Shown: positions 8,774-17,486 of the stretch, piece after piece
Numbering within the stretch: position 1 is the first letter of the stretch
How the letters are laid out: every line of letters begins with the position of its first letter
NCBI GenBank assembly: GCA_963703745.1
Contig: CAVPFL010000004.1
Location: forward strand, 310,001 to 374,000
Length of the DNA stretch: 64,000 nucleotides
From: AP-15 sp963703745
GTDB taxonomy: Bacteria; Pseudomonadota; Alphaproteobacteria; ATCC43930; CGMCC-115725
Direction of reading: 5' to 3'
Translations under genes and position numbers: made by a program
Notes under the pieces: model-generated
Databases searched by the model: none
What the model was told of the DNA's origin: nothing
The model's input: only the letters and a program-made list of their open reading frames with translations

Positions 8774-9019
8774 ATGAAGACAACCGTGGAGATTTCGGAT
8801 GCGCTGCTGCGCAACGTCCGCAAGCTCGCGGCGCGAGAAGGGGTCACTCTGCGGACATTGGTGGAACGCGGGCTCCATCGCGTGCTCTCCGAGACGAATG
8901 GCGGGGCGCCGTTCAAGCTGCGGCGGGCGAGTTTCAAGGGCAAGGGGCGGCAAGCGGTATTTGGCGAAGCACCGTGGGAGAGCCTGCGCGATCTGGTCTA
9001 CAAGGATCGCGGCGCGTGA
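8774..9019 (+). CDS. vapB: VapB-type antitoxin
   Basis: Protein of 81 residues. The first 45 (MKTTVEISDALLRNVRKLAAREGVTLRTLVERGL) form a ribbon-helix-helix DNA-binding module. The C-terminal part is basic then acidic (KGRQAVFGEAPWESLRDLVYKDRG), as in antitoxins that wrap around a PIN toxin. The stop overlaps the start of vapC by 4 bp, the usual coupling in these operons. The ATG at 8774 is preceded by GAGAAGGG. It is expected to neutralise VapC and repress the operon through the palindrome at 8731. Confidence 0.85.
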   Translation: MKTTVEISDALLRNVRKLAAREGVTLRTLVERGLHRVLSETNGGAPFKLRRASFKGKGRQAVFGEAPWESLRDLVYKDRGA

Positions 9020-9456
9020 TCGCGCTCGATACGAATATTCTCGTCTATGCGCATCGCGAAGATTCGCCGTTCCATGAGGCAGCTTTTCGACGTGTCGCGG
9101 AGCTGGCCGAGGGGCCGGCAGTCTGGGCCATTCCTTGGCCATGCCTGCACGAGTTTCTCGCGATCGTCACTCATCGACGCATCTACGCACCGCCGACGCC
9201 GCTGCGCCGGGCTCTCGACCAGGTTGATGCCTGGCTCGAATCGCCAACGCTGACGCTTCTGACCGAATCCGTGGCGCACTGGCCGACCCTGCGCCGACTG
9301 CTCAGCGATGGACGCATCACAGGAGCACAGGTGCACGACGCGCGGGTCGCGGCGCTGTGTCGGCAGCACGGCGTGCGCGAGCTGTGGTCGGCCGATCGCG
9401 ACTTCAGCCGCTTCAACGGGCTCGCGGTGGTGAACCCGCTAATTCACGCCAGCTGA
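9016..9456 (+). CDS. vapC: VapC-type PIN-domain toxin
   Basis: PIN-domain ribonuclease of 146 residues. The N-terminal motif IALDTNILVYAHRED carries the first catalytic Asp (Asp5). An acidic residue in HEFLAIV, the Asp of VHDARVAAL and the Asp of WSADRDFSRF complete the Mg2+ site, so the toxin looks intact. The start is GTG 9016, overlapping the vapB stop. VapC toxins cut tRNA or rRNA; the target here is unknown. Its last 13 bp overlap the 3' end of the convergent cyclase gene. Confidence 0.9.
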   Translation: MIALDTNILVYAHREDSPFHEAAFRRVAELAEGPAVWAIPWPCLHEFLAIVTHRRIYAPPTPLRRALDQVDAWLESPTLTLLTESVAHWPTLRRLLSDGRITGAQVHDARVAALCRQHGVRELWSADRDFSRFNGLAVVNPLIHAS

Positions 9457-12400
9457 TCGAGCAGCGCCTTGGCGTCTTTCAGGTCGGCGGTGTCGAAGCC
9501 TTCGGTGAACAAGTCGTAGACGGGTGCGAGCAGGTCGCGGGCGTCGGCAAGACGGCCCTGCTCGCGCCACAGCCGCGCGAGGCTCGTGGCGGCGCGCAAT
9601 TCGTAGCCCCGCGTGCCCTGCTCGCGGGCGATCGCCAGGGCGGTGTGGAACGAATCCTCGGCCTTCCCCGGATCGGGATATGGCAACCGGGCGGTGAGCT
9701 CGCCGCGCAAGCGATGAATTTCTGCGTCCCAGCCCCTCACGCCAGAGACGGCCGCTTGTGCCAATGCGTCGTCCAGGGCGGCAAGGGCTTCCTCGACCTT
9801 TCCGGCAAGCGCCAGCGCCTCGGCCAGCAGGGTGAGAAATACCGGTGTTGATAAGCGGGCGCCGGTCGCCTCGGCTGCGGCCATACCGTCGCGGATACGG
9901 ACAATTCCCGTCGCCGCTTCACCTCTTTGGGCGTCGGTCCAGCCCTGGAGGATCCGGCCACGGGCCGCCCAATGGGCCAATCCGTGTTCATTCGCGACCG
10001 CCACACAATCGTTGCCGCAGGCGTGGACGGTGGCGACATCCCGGGCGAAGGCCGCGGCCATCCCGGCGTGATAAAAGGCGTGGGAAAGGGTGAGGGCATG
10101 TCCCAGTTGCCGGCTCAATGCGAGGGCACGATCGGAAGCCCGCGCGGACTGATCGGGATAGCCGCGATGCCAAAGCGCCCAGGACAAATGGACAAAGGCG
10201 TTAACCCCGATGTCCTGACCATAGTGAAAGGCGGAATCACGATGCTCCTCGGGCCGATACAACGAGGCGGCGGTTTCGACATGCGCCAGGGCTGCACGGT
10301 GATCGCCGCTAAAGATCAAAGAATAAGCGAGGGCGCGATGACCGACTAGGAGCGGGGCGGAGGATGGTTGCGATTGGGCTGACGACAGGAAGTTGGTGGC
10401 GTGCTCGAGCGCGGCCGCAATAGCCCCGCCGACCAAGGTAGAGATCCAGAGCCCGTAGAGCACGGAGAAATGGAGCGGGGTCCCAACTGCCCCGGTCTCG
10501 GTCACGAGCCGATTCGCTCGCTCCAGCGCGGCGACGACTTCCGGATCCGCGTTGCCTTTGCCGGCCCTCAGCGCTGCGGTCAAGGTGACGTGGATATCAA
10601 GCTCCAGCTGCTTGCGCTCGCGAGTTTCCGGTAACCCTTCTAACAGGGTAAGGCCTCGGCGCAATTGCGCGGTCGCCTCATGTACGGCTGACTTGGCCAC
10701 CGACGATTTGCCCGCTAGGTGCCAATAGGTGATCGCCTTATCGGCCATGGCGGCTTCGCCGTAGTGATGCGCGACGATCCCGGGCCGCGTTTGCACGAGG
10801 TCCGGAAACCGCTGCTCCAATGCCTCGGCGATGCGGCGATGCAAGGCCTGGCGCGGGCCGCGCAGCAGGGTGCTGTAGGCGGTGTCCTGGACCAGCGCGT
10901 GCTTGAACAAATATTCGGCCGTCGGCGGCACGCCGCGCTGGAAGACGAGGCCGGCTTCGACGAGCCGGCGCAGCGCCTCTCGCAGTTCGGGCTCGGCGAG
11001 CGGCACGGCCGCTGCCAGCAGCTCATGGGAAAAGTCGCGCCCGATCGCGGCGCCGAGCTGCGCCACATTTTTGGCCGCCGGGCCGAGCCGGTCGAGGCGC
11101 CCCAGCAGCGAGGTGTGCAAGGTCGCCGGCACTGCGAGCGACGACGCCGGCACCGCGGATATCGATACGGAGCCGCGATCGGCGCCGCCCTCGATCACCG
11201 CCTTGGTCAATTCCTCGACAAAGAGCGGCACCCCGTCCGTGCGCTCGACGATCTCGTCGACAACATCCGGCGGCAGCGCCCCGAGATTGCCGGCGAGCTG
11301 ATGCACGAGCCTCGCCCCCTCGCTGCGGCCGAGCCGGTTCAGCGCGATCACCGTCACCTGCGACTGGCCGACCCAGGGCGGTTGGAACTCGGGCCGGTAT
11401 GTCACGACCAGCAGCACCGGCAGCTCGGTGATCTTCTCGACCGTGAGGTCGAGCAGCTCGCGCGAGGTCGGATCGATCCAATGCAGGTCCTCGAAGATCA
11501 TCAGTATTGGCTGTCGCCGCGCCAGCGCCTGAAGCTGCCGCAGCAGCGCCGCCAATGTCCGCTCCTTCTTGCGCTGCAGGCTGAGGTCGAGCGGCGGGAA
11601 GCGCTCGCCGCCGGAAAGCGACAGCATCTCGGCGATCAACGAGAGGTCGCCCGGCTCCGCCGCGTCGCCAAATAGCGCCTCCAGCTTGTCGAGCTTTGTT
11701 GCGGTCGTGTCGTCGCGGGCGAACCCAGCGTCGCGCTCCAGCTGGCCGATAAAGGGGTGGCGCGCGCTGTCCTGGTGATGCGGCGAGCAGAAATAGCGCA
11801 GTCGGGTGTGTGGTTCGGTCTCGATGCGTTGCGACAGTGCGGCGGTCAGGCGCGACTTGCCGATGCCGGGCTCGCCGGAGACCAGCACCACCCGCCCTTC
11901 GCCGAGCTTCGCCTGCTGCCAGCGTCGCAATAAGAGGTCGAGCTCCTCGTCGCGGCCGACCAGCGGTGTGGTTCCCGAACGCAATGCCTCGAAGCGGCTG
12001 ACGACCCCGCTCTCGCCGACCACACGCCAGGCACGCTGTGGCTCGGCAAAACCGGCGAGCCGCTGGGGGCCGAGATCCTCGATCTCGAACAAGGTGCCGA
12101 TCTGTCGCCGGGTGCCGTCGGCAACGACCAAGGTGCCCGGCCGCGCCAGCGCCTGCAAACGGGCGGCGAGGTTTGGCGTCTCGCCGACCACGCCGCGCTC
12201 CTGCGCCGCGCCCGCGCCGATCAGATCGCCAACGACGACGAGGCCAGTGGCGACGCCGATCCGAACGTTCAGCGGCTCTTGTGTGGCGAGCCGCCCGACC
12301 GCCTCGATGACCGCCAGCCCCGCGCGAGCGGCGCGCTCGGCATCGTCCTCATGCGCCTCCGGATAGCCGAAATAAATCAGCACGCCGTCGCCCATATACT

Positions 12401-12779
12401 TGGCGACAAAGCCGCCAAAGCGGGCGACGGTGTCGGTCACGCAGCGGTGGTAGGCGCCGACGATCTCGCGCAGATCCTCGGCATCGAAGCGTGTCGACAG
12501 CGGCGTCGAGCCGACCAGGTCGCAGAACATCACCGTCAGCTGCCGCCGCTCGGCCTCCGCGGCGCGCTCGGCCGAGGCGAAGGGCACCGCCAATGTCTCG
12601 GTGACGGTCAGACCGGAGATGGCTCTGAGGAGACGTTTGCGGTGCCCGAGCGACACACCAAGCTTCTCGAGATCGACCTCCCTCAGCTCCGGCAAGATAT
12701 CGGCGTCGATGTCACTCGCGCGAAAGAGCGCCTCGTACTGGCCGAGGCCGAGACTTTTGAGCCAAGTCCCGACATCCAT
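9444..12779 (-). CDS. SAM domain - class III adenylate/guanylate cyclase - AAA ATPase - TPR protein
   Basis: Multidomain signalling protein of 1111 residues. Residues 1-55 are a SAM domain (TWLKSLGLGQYEALFRASDID). About 75-260 is a class III nucleotide cyclase catalytic domain with both metal-binding Asp residues, Asp87 in FCDLVGST and Asp131 in YMGDGVLIYFGYP. A P-loop ATPase follows, with GEPGIGKSRL near residue 300 and the Walker B-like LMIFEDLHWID near residue 425. The remainder, from about residue 640, is helical TPR-like repeat. This architecture is common in alphaproteobacteria and resembles LuxR/AfsR-like STAND proteins with a cyclase in front. Ligand and product (cAMP or cGMP) cannot be told. 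A 21-bp palindrome lies 79 bp upstream. Confidence 0.9.
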   Translation of the reverse strand: MDVGTWLKSLGLGQYEALFRASDIDADILPELREVDLEKLGVSLGHRKRLLRAISGLTVTETLAVPFASAERAAEAERRQLTVMFCDLVGSTPLSTRFDAEDLREIVGAYHRCVTDTVARFGGFVAKYMGDGVLIYFGYPEAHEDDAERAARAGLAVIEAVGRLATQEPLNVRIGVATGLVVVGDLIGAGAAQERGVVGETPNLAARLQALARPGTLVVADGTRRQIGTLFEIEDLGPQRLAGFAEPQRAWRVVGESGVVSRFEALRSGTTPLVGRDEELDLLLRRWQQAKLGEGRVVLVSGEPGIGKSRLTAALSQRIETEPHTRLRYFCSPHHQDSARHPFIGQLERDAGFARDDTTATKLDKLEALFGDAAEPGDLSLIAEMLSLSGGERFPPLDLSLQRKKERTLAALLRQLQALARRQPILMIFEDLHWIDPTSRELLDLTVEKITELPVLLVVTYRPEFQPPWVGQSQVTVIALNRLGRSEGARLVHQLAGNLGALPPDVVDEIVERTDGVPLFVEELTKAVIEGGADRGSVSISAVPASSLAVPATLHTSLLGRLDRLGPAAKNVAQLGAAIGRDFSHELLAAAVPLAEPELREALRRLVEAGLVFQRGVPPTAEYLFKHALVQDTAYSTLLRGPRQALHRRIAEALEQRFPDLVQTRPGIVAHHYGEAAMADKAITYWHLAGKSSVAKSAVHEATAQLRRGLTLLEGLPETRERKQLELDIHVTLTAALRAGKGNADPEVVAALERANRLVTETGAVGTPLHFSVLYGLWISTLVGGAIAAALEHATNFLSSAQSQPSSAPLLVGHRALAYSLIFSGDHRAALAHVETAASLYRPEEHRDSAFHYGQDIGVNAFVHLSWALWHRGYPDQSARASDRALALSRQLGHALTLSHAFYHAGMAAAFARDVATVHACGNDCVAVANEHGLAHWAARGRILQGWTDAQRGEAATGIVRIRDGMAAAEATGARLSTPVFLTLLAEALALAGKVEEALAALDDALAQAAVSGVRGWDAEIHRLRGELTARLPYPDPGKAEDSFHTALAIAREQGTRGYELRAATSLARLWREQGRLADARDLLAPVYDLFTEGFDTADLKDAKALLDQLA

Positions 12780-12857
12780 GTGCGCGCTCCACGGGCCCCG
12801 AACGGATCATCCTTCGGTTGCAGCGTCCTGTCCAGGATCAGGCTGTTGAAGAACCGG

Positions 12858-12878
12858 GTTGGGTCACGGTGACCCAAC
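12858..12878. promoter_or_regulatory. 21-bp perfect palindrome upstream of the cyclase gene
   Basis: GTTGGGTCAC, one central G, then GTGACCCAAC. It lies 79 bp upstream of the cyclase start, with a further half-site-like CGTTGGGT at about 12896-12903. It could be an operator or a transcribed hairpin; no T-run follows on either strand, which argues against a terminator. Confidence 0.5.
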
Positions 12879-13005
12879 GCGACTCCCGATCTCACCGTTG
12901 GGTATGGGGCATGAAGACCCGTTCCCGCGGACCAGGCCGAACCGCCAATGTTGAGCTAAAAGCGGTCCGTGGCTCTCGATGATTGGACGAAGCGGGCTCG
13001 GGCTC

Positions 13006-14634
13006 TTAGGCGGCGAGCCTCTGCCGCGCGTCGACCTCGATCATCGCGGCACCCTTCTCGGCAATCATGATCGTCGGCGCGTTGGTGTTGGTCGAGCTGA
13101 CCGCCGGCATGATCGACGCGTCGATGACGCGCAGCGCGTCGAGCCCGTGCACCTTGAGCTCGCTGTCGACGACGCTCATCGCATGATTGCCCATCATGCA
13201 GCTGCAGCTCGCGTGATACACGGTCGAGCCGTTCTGCCGCGCATAATCCAACAACTCGTCATCGCTCTGCACACCTGGTCCCGGCATCTTTTCGGCGACG
13301 ACGTATTTCGCCAAGGATGGTGCCGTGAACAGCCGACGCAGGAATTTGAGACCGCCGACCATCGCGCGCCGGTCGGTGTCCTCGGCCAGATAGCGCGGAT
13401 TGATCGCCGGCTGCTCGCGCGGATCGGGCGAACGCACCAGCACATAACCGCGCGACAGAGGCCGCATCTGCCACGGCCCGCCAGTAATTCCCGGCTTGTC
13501 GTCGAAGACGCGGATCAGGCCCGGCTTGTAACTCGCCGGGGCGAAGACGCATTGCACATCCGGGGTTGCCGATTCCTCCAACACCTTGACCGAGGCGGCG
13601 CACAGGGAGGCGCTGTAGGTCAGCATGCCGGTTCCCGAGGCGAGATAGCGGAGCACCTCGCCCGCGAAAGATAGGCCACGGCCGCGCTCGTTCAATGTCT
13701 CGATTCCCGTCACCTCGCAGGACATGCGGGCGATGTAATGGTCCTGGAAATTCTTGCCCACCCCGGGAAGCGCGTGGCGCACCGCGATGCCCGCCTTGGT
13801 CAAGACCTCCGGATCCCCGACCCCCGACAATTGCAGCAGATGCGGCGATCCGACCGCGCCGGCGGCGAGGATCACCTCGCACGCCGCGTCAGCCCGCTCG
13901 ATCGAGCTCCTCTGCCCGCCATTGCGGGAAAACTCGACGCCGGTTGCTCGGGTCCCGTCAAAGACCACGCGATGTACCAGCGCCCCAGTGATGACCTGTA
14001 GATTGGGGCGTTTCGTTGCGGGCTTTAGGTAGGTGCGCGCGGCGCTGGCCCGGCGGCGTCCGCCGCGGGTCTGCTGGCACCAGCCGATGCTGTCGCCCGC
14101 ACCCGGCGGCAAATTGTTGACGTCGGCGCGATATTCGAGCCCGAGCTCCCGGGCAGCCTCGATGATCGCCCGGCACGCCGCCGGCCGCTCGCTCATCGGC
14201 GAGGTGGTCAGAAACCCGCCGGAGCCGTGCGGTTCGCTCGCCTCTCCCTGCCAGTTTTCGGCTTTTTTGAAATAGGGAAGCACGTCGTCCCAGCCCCAGC
14301 CGCGATTGCCGAGCTGCGCCCAATGGTCGAAATCCTCGGGTTGGCCGCGGATGTAGATCAGCCCATTGATCGAGGACGAGCCGCCCAATACCCGGCCGCG
14401 CGGGTAAGGGATGGCGCGGCCGTTGGTGCCGGGATCGGCCTCGGCCTTAAAGCCCCAGGTCAAGCTTGGATGGTCGAGCAGTTTCATAAACCCGGCCGGG
14501 ATGTGGATCAGCGGGTTCCAATCGCGCCCGCCGGCCTCGATCAAGACCACCCGTGTGCCGGGGTCTTCGGTCAGCCGGTTGGCCAGCACGCAGCCAGCCG
14601 ACCCGGCGCCGACAATCACGTAATCCGCTTCCAT
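13006..14634 (-). CDS. GMC family FAD-dependent oxidoreductase (copy 1)
   Basis: Flavoprotein of 542 residues of the glucose-methanol-choline oxidoreductase family, closest in layout to choline and alcohol dehydrogenases. The FAD-binding motif GAGSAGCVLANRL lies at residues 8-20. GMC signature 1 (GRVLGGSSSINGLIYIRG) is near residue 80 and signature 2 (GAVGSPHLLQLSGVGD) near 255. The active-site His is in YHASCSCMMG, followed by the C-terminal SSTNTNAPTIMIAEKGA. No signal peptide, so it is likely cytoplasmic. It is a tandem paralogue of the gene at 15027. The substrate is unknown. Confidence 0.92.
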   Translation of the reverse strand: MEADYVIVGAGSAGCVLANRLTEDPGTRVVLIEAGGRDWNPLIHIPAGFMKLLDHPSLTWGFKAEADPGTNGRAIPYPRGRVLGGSSSINGLIYIRGQPEDFDHWAQLGNRGWGWDDVLPYFKKAENWQGEASEPHGSGGFLTTSPMSERPAACRAIIEAARELGLEYRADVNNLPPGAGDSIGWCQQTRGGRRRASAARTYLKPATKRPNLQVITGALVHRVVFDGTRATGVEFSRNGGQRSSIERADAACEVILAAGAVGSPHLLQLSGVGDPEVLTKAGIAVRHALPGVGKNFQDHYIARMSCEVTGIETLNERGRGLSFAGEVLRYLASGTGMLTYSASLCAASVKVLEESATPDVQCVFAPASYKPGLIRVFDDKPGITGGPWQMRPLSRGYVLVRSPDPREQPAINPRYLAEDTDRRAMVGGLKFLRRLFTAPSLAKYVVAEKMPGPGVQSDDELLDYARQNGSTVYHASCSCMMGNHAMSVVDSELKVHGLDALRVIDASIMPAVSSTNTNAPTIMIAEKGAAMIEVDARQRLAA

Positions 14635-15026
14635 GGCTCTTTCTCCGTACCGGATTATCAGACCACGCTGGACGCTCGCACGGAAGCCGCTCTCTGCTGA
14701 AAGACCCCGCTAGCTGCGTTTTTGGTCCCCGATGCCGAGCTATTGACACAGTCCGGATGCGCACCCATATTTGGGCTAATTGCTCCAATAGTAATTAGCG
14801 ATAACCTAACAGCACCAGGAAAAATATGTAGGTGAATTCCACTGCCATTCGGCTGCCAAACCGGTTTTAGCGCGCCGAAATTCGGCTGACGACAGCCTCC
14901 CCAGATTTGCGCCAACGTACTGATAGACATATATTTCGGCCCAAAAGAGGGCCTCCCTTGGCCCGCAAAACCGCATTTTCCGCTGTCGGCAGCGGAAATA
15001 GCTGGTGTTGCGGCACCGGGTGCGCG
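14635..15026. other. Intergenic region between the two GMC genes
   Basis: 392 bases without a supportable gene, noticeably more AT-rich than its surroundings. It should hold the terminator of the GMC gene at 15027 (hairpin at 14977-14998) and the promoter of the gene at 13006, which I could not place with confidence. Confidence 0.5.
14977..14998 (-). terminator. Hairpin downstream of the GMC gene at 15027
   Basis: TTTCCGCTG (14977-14985) and CAGCGGAAA (14990-14998) form a perfect 9-bp stem with a 4-base loop. It lies 28 bp past the stop of the leftward GMC gene. On the minus strand a TTTT tract follows within about 10 bases, compatible with factor-independent termination. Confidence 0.55.
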
Positions 15027-16643
15027 TCACGCCGCCAGCTTCTGGCGCGCCTCCTCGGCGATCATCGTCCCACCCTTCTCGGCGATCATAATCGTCGGGG
15101 CGTTGGTGTTGGTCGAGGTGACGGTCGGCATCACCGAGGCGTCGATCACGCGCAACCCTTGAAGGCCGTGCACGCGCAGCCGGTCGTCGACCACCGCCAT
15201 CGTGTCCGGACCCATCTTGCAGGTGCAGGTCGCGTGAAAAACGGTCGAGCCGTATTGCCGCGCGTAATCGAGCAGCTCATCGTCGCCGACCACCTCGGCG
15301 CCCGGCAGGATCTCCGCGACGAAATAGGGCTTCAGCGCCGGGGCGTGAAACAGCCGGCGCGCCGCCCGCAAACCGCCGATCGCCGCGCGCCGGTCGGTTT
15401 CCTCGCTGAGGTAACGCGGATTGATCGCAGGGGCCATGTGCGGGTCGGCCGATTTTGCCTCGACATAGCCGCGCGACAGCGGCCGCATCTGCCACATGCC
15501 GCCGGTCATCCCGGGACGGTCGTCGAGCCGCCGGATCGGGCCCGGCGCAAAGCTCGCATTGGCAAATAGGATCTGCACGTCGGGGGTCGCAGACTCCTCC
15601 AGGACCTTGACCGACGCGCAGACCAGTGAGGCGGCATAGGTCAGCAATCCGCTGCCGGCAAAGACATAGCGCATCAGCTCGCCGAGATACGGCATGCCGC
15701 GCGATTTCTCGTTGGCGGTGCCGATACCGGTGACCTCGGCGGTGACACGCGCAAGGTAGTGGTCCTGCAAATTCTTGCCGACGCCGGGCAGCGCATGGTT
15801 CACCGTGACCCCGATCTTCCCGAGATGCTCCGGGTCGCCGATCCCCGACAATTGCAGCACATGCGGCGAGCCGATGGCACCGCCGCAGAGGATGATCTCG
15901 CGCATCGCATCGACCCGTTCGGTCGTGTCGCCGCGCGAGAATTCGACCGCGACCGCGCGCTTGTCGTCGAGCACGACACGATGTACCAGCGCGTTGGTCA
16001 GGACTGTGAGATTGGGCCGCTTCAGTGCCGCGCGCAGATAGGTTCGCGCCGCACTCTGCCGCCGCCGGCCGCGGCGGGTCTGCTGCACCCAGCCGATATT
16101 ATCGCCAGCGCCGGGCGGCAGATGGTTGACGTCCTCGTGGTATTCGAGACCGATCTCGGTACCGGCCTCGATGATCTTGTGGCACAGGGGCGGCTTATCG
16201 GCGGTTCGTGAGGTTAATAGCGGTCCGCCGGCGCCATGAAATTCGTCGGCACCGCCCTCCCAGTCCTCGGCACGCTTGAAATAAGGCAGCACGTCGTCCC
16301 ATGACCAACCGCGATTGCCGAGCTGCGCCCAATGATCGAAATCCTCGGGTTGGCCGCGGACATAAATCATTCCGTTGATCGAGCTCGAGCCGCCGAGCAC
16401 CCGGCCGCGCGGATAGAGGATTGCGCGCCCGTTGACGCCAGGATCGGGCTCGGCCTTAAAGCCCCAGGTCAGGGTCGGATGATCCATCAGCTTGATATAG
16501 CCGGCCGGGATATGGATCAGCGGGTTGCGGTCGGGCCCACCCGCCTCGACCAGCATGACCCGCGTGCCGGGGTCCTCGCTCAACCGGTTGGCCAGGACAC
16601 ATCCTGCCGAGCCCGCGCCAATGATAACGTAATCCGTCTGCAT
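15027..16643 (-). CDS. GMC family FAD-dependent oxidoreductase (copy 2)
   Basis: Protein of 538 residues with the same architecture as its neighbour: GAGSAGCVLANRL at the N-terminus, GRVLGGSSSINGMIYVRG, GAIGSPHVLQLSGIGD, the active-site His in FHATCTCKMG, and the C-terminal TSTNTNAPTIMIAEKGG. ATG 16643 is preceded by AAGGAGA and begins at the conserved N-terminus; the frame is open further upstream but runs through the divergent GNAT gene. By eye well over half the residues are shared with copy 1, so the two arose by tandem duplication and diverged. The substrate is unknown. Confidence 0.92.
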   Translation of the reverse strand: MQTDYVIIGAGSAGCVLANRLSEDPGTRVMLVEAGGPDRNPLIHIPAGYIKLMDHPTLTWGFKAEPDPGVNGRAILYPRGRVLGGSSSINGMIYVRGQPEDFDHWAQLGNRGWSWDDVLPYFKRAEDWEGGADEFHGAGGPLLTSRTADKPPLCHKIIEAGTEIGLEYHEDVNHLPPGAGDNIGWVQQTRRGRRRQSAARTYLRAALKRPNLTVLTNALVHRVVLDDKRAVAVEFSRGDTTERVDAMREIILCGGAIGSPHVLQLSGIGDPEHLGKIGVTVNHALPGVGKNLQDHYLARVTAEVTGIGTANEKSRGMPYLGELMRYVFAGSGLLTYAASLVCASVKVLEESATPDVQILFANASFAPGPIRRLDDRPGMTGGMWQMRPLSRGYVEAKSADPHMAPAINPRYLSEETDRRAAIGGLRAARRLFHAPALKPYFVAEILPGAEVVGDDELLDYARQYGSTVFHATCTCKMGPDTMAVVDDRLRVHGLQGLRVIDASVMPTVTSTNTNAPTIMIAEKGGTMIAEEARQKLAA

Positions 16644-16694
16644 GGCCGTCTCCTTCGCTGCGAGTGTAATATGCCACCGAGCAAGGATGAGAGA

Positions 16695-17354
16695 ATGGCT
16701 GATATCCGTGCCTTTCGGCCGGCGGATCTGGATGACCTCTACGGCATTTGCCTGGCGACGGGTGCCGGCGGCGACGACGCCTCCGCACTCTATCGCGATC
16801 CGAAGCTGGTCGGGCACCTCTACGCCGCACCCTACGCACATTTGAGCCCGCGGACCGTGTTTGTCGTCGAGGACACCGAAGGGGTGGGCGGCTATATCGT
16901 CGGGGCGTCTGATACGCGTGATTTCGAGGCTCGGCTGAAAGCCGAATGGTGGCCGGCACTGCGCCAGATTTACACCGATCCGTCCGACAGGCCGCGCGCC
17001 GGGTGGAGCGGAGACGAGCTTATGAGCTACAAGATCCACCACCCGGACCGCACGGCCGAGGAAATCGTCGAGCCTTATCCATCGCATCTACACATCAACC
17101 TGTTGCCCCGGCTACGCGGCCAAGGCGTAGGAAGCCAGCTAATGATGCGATGGCTCGCCGAGGTTCGGGATATGGGCTCGCACGGCGCACACTTGGCAGT
17201 CGGAGCGGCGAACCGGCGCGCCATCGGATTTTACCGCGCCTGCGGCTTCCACGAGCTGGAACGTCCCGCGAGGCCGGAGCCGGCCGCCGTCTGGTTCGCC
17301 ATCGACCTGCAAGGGGCGACTGACGCGAGTTGCACGGGGCAGCGGCCGAGATAA
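16695..17354 (+). CDS. GNAT family N-acetyltransferase
   Basis: Protein of 219 residues. It starts IRAFRPADLDDLYGICLATG, the usual first strand and helix of GNAT enzymes. The acetyl-CoA pyrophosphate-binding motif RLRGQGVGSQLMMRWL is near residue 140, followed by GAANRRAIGFYRACGFHE (motif B). This matches N-acetyltransferases encoded beside O-GlcNAcase-type or sugar genes in other bacteria, but no such partner is here. ATG 16695 follows AAGGATGA; an in-frame ATG at 16671 would add 8 residues. It is divergent from the GMC gene with a 51-bp gap that must hold both promoters. Confidence 0.87.
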   Translation: MADIRAFRPADLDDLYGICLATGAGGDDASALYRDPKLVGHLYAAPYAHLSPRTVFVVEDTEGVGGYIVGASDTRDFEARLKAEWWPALRQIYTDPSDRPRAGWSGDELMSYKIHHPDRTAEEIVEPYPSHLHINLLPRLRGQGVGSQLMMRWLAEVRDMGSHGAHLAVGAANRRAIGFYRACGFHELERPARPEPAAVWFAIDLQGATDASCTGQRPR

Positions 17355-17390
17355 TGCTGTCACAGCGAAGATCAGAAGGAGGGTTCAGCC

Positions 17391-17480
17391 ATGCCGAACA
17401 GCGTCGGCGAGAATCAGGCTAAGCGTATGCTCGCTGGTCGCGCCGGTGTGAAGCGGTTGCGCGAGGTAGGCTATTCCTAA
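17391..17480 (+). CDS. Small ORF of 29 residues with a strong ribosome binding site
   Basis: ATG 17391 to TAA 17478-17480 encodes 29 residues beginning MPNSVGENQAKRML and ending LREVGYS. AGAAGGAGGG lies 7-9 bases before the ATG, one of the best Shine-Dalgarno sequences in the window. The peptide is basic and probably helical. It ends 6 bp before the start of the secreted protein at 17487, so the two may be co-translated, or the small ORF may act as a leader. I recognise no family. Confidence 0.5.
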   Translation: MPNSVGENQAKRMLAGRAGVKRLREVGYS

Positions 17481-17486
17481 GACGCC

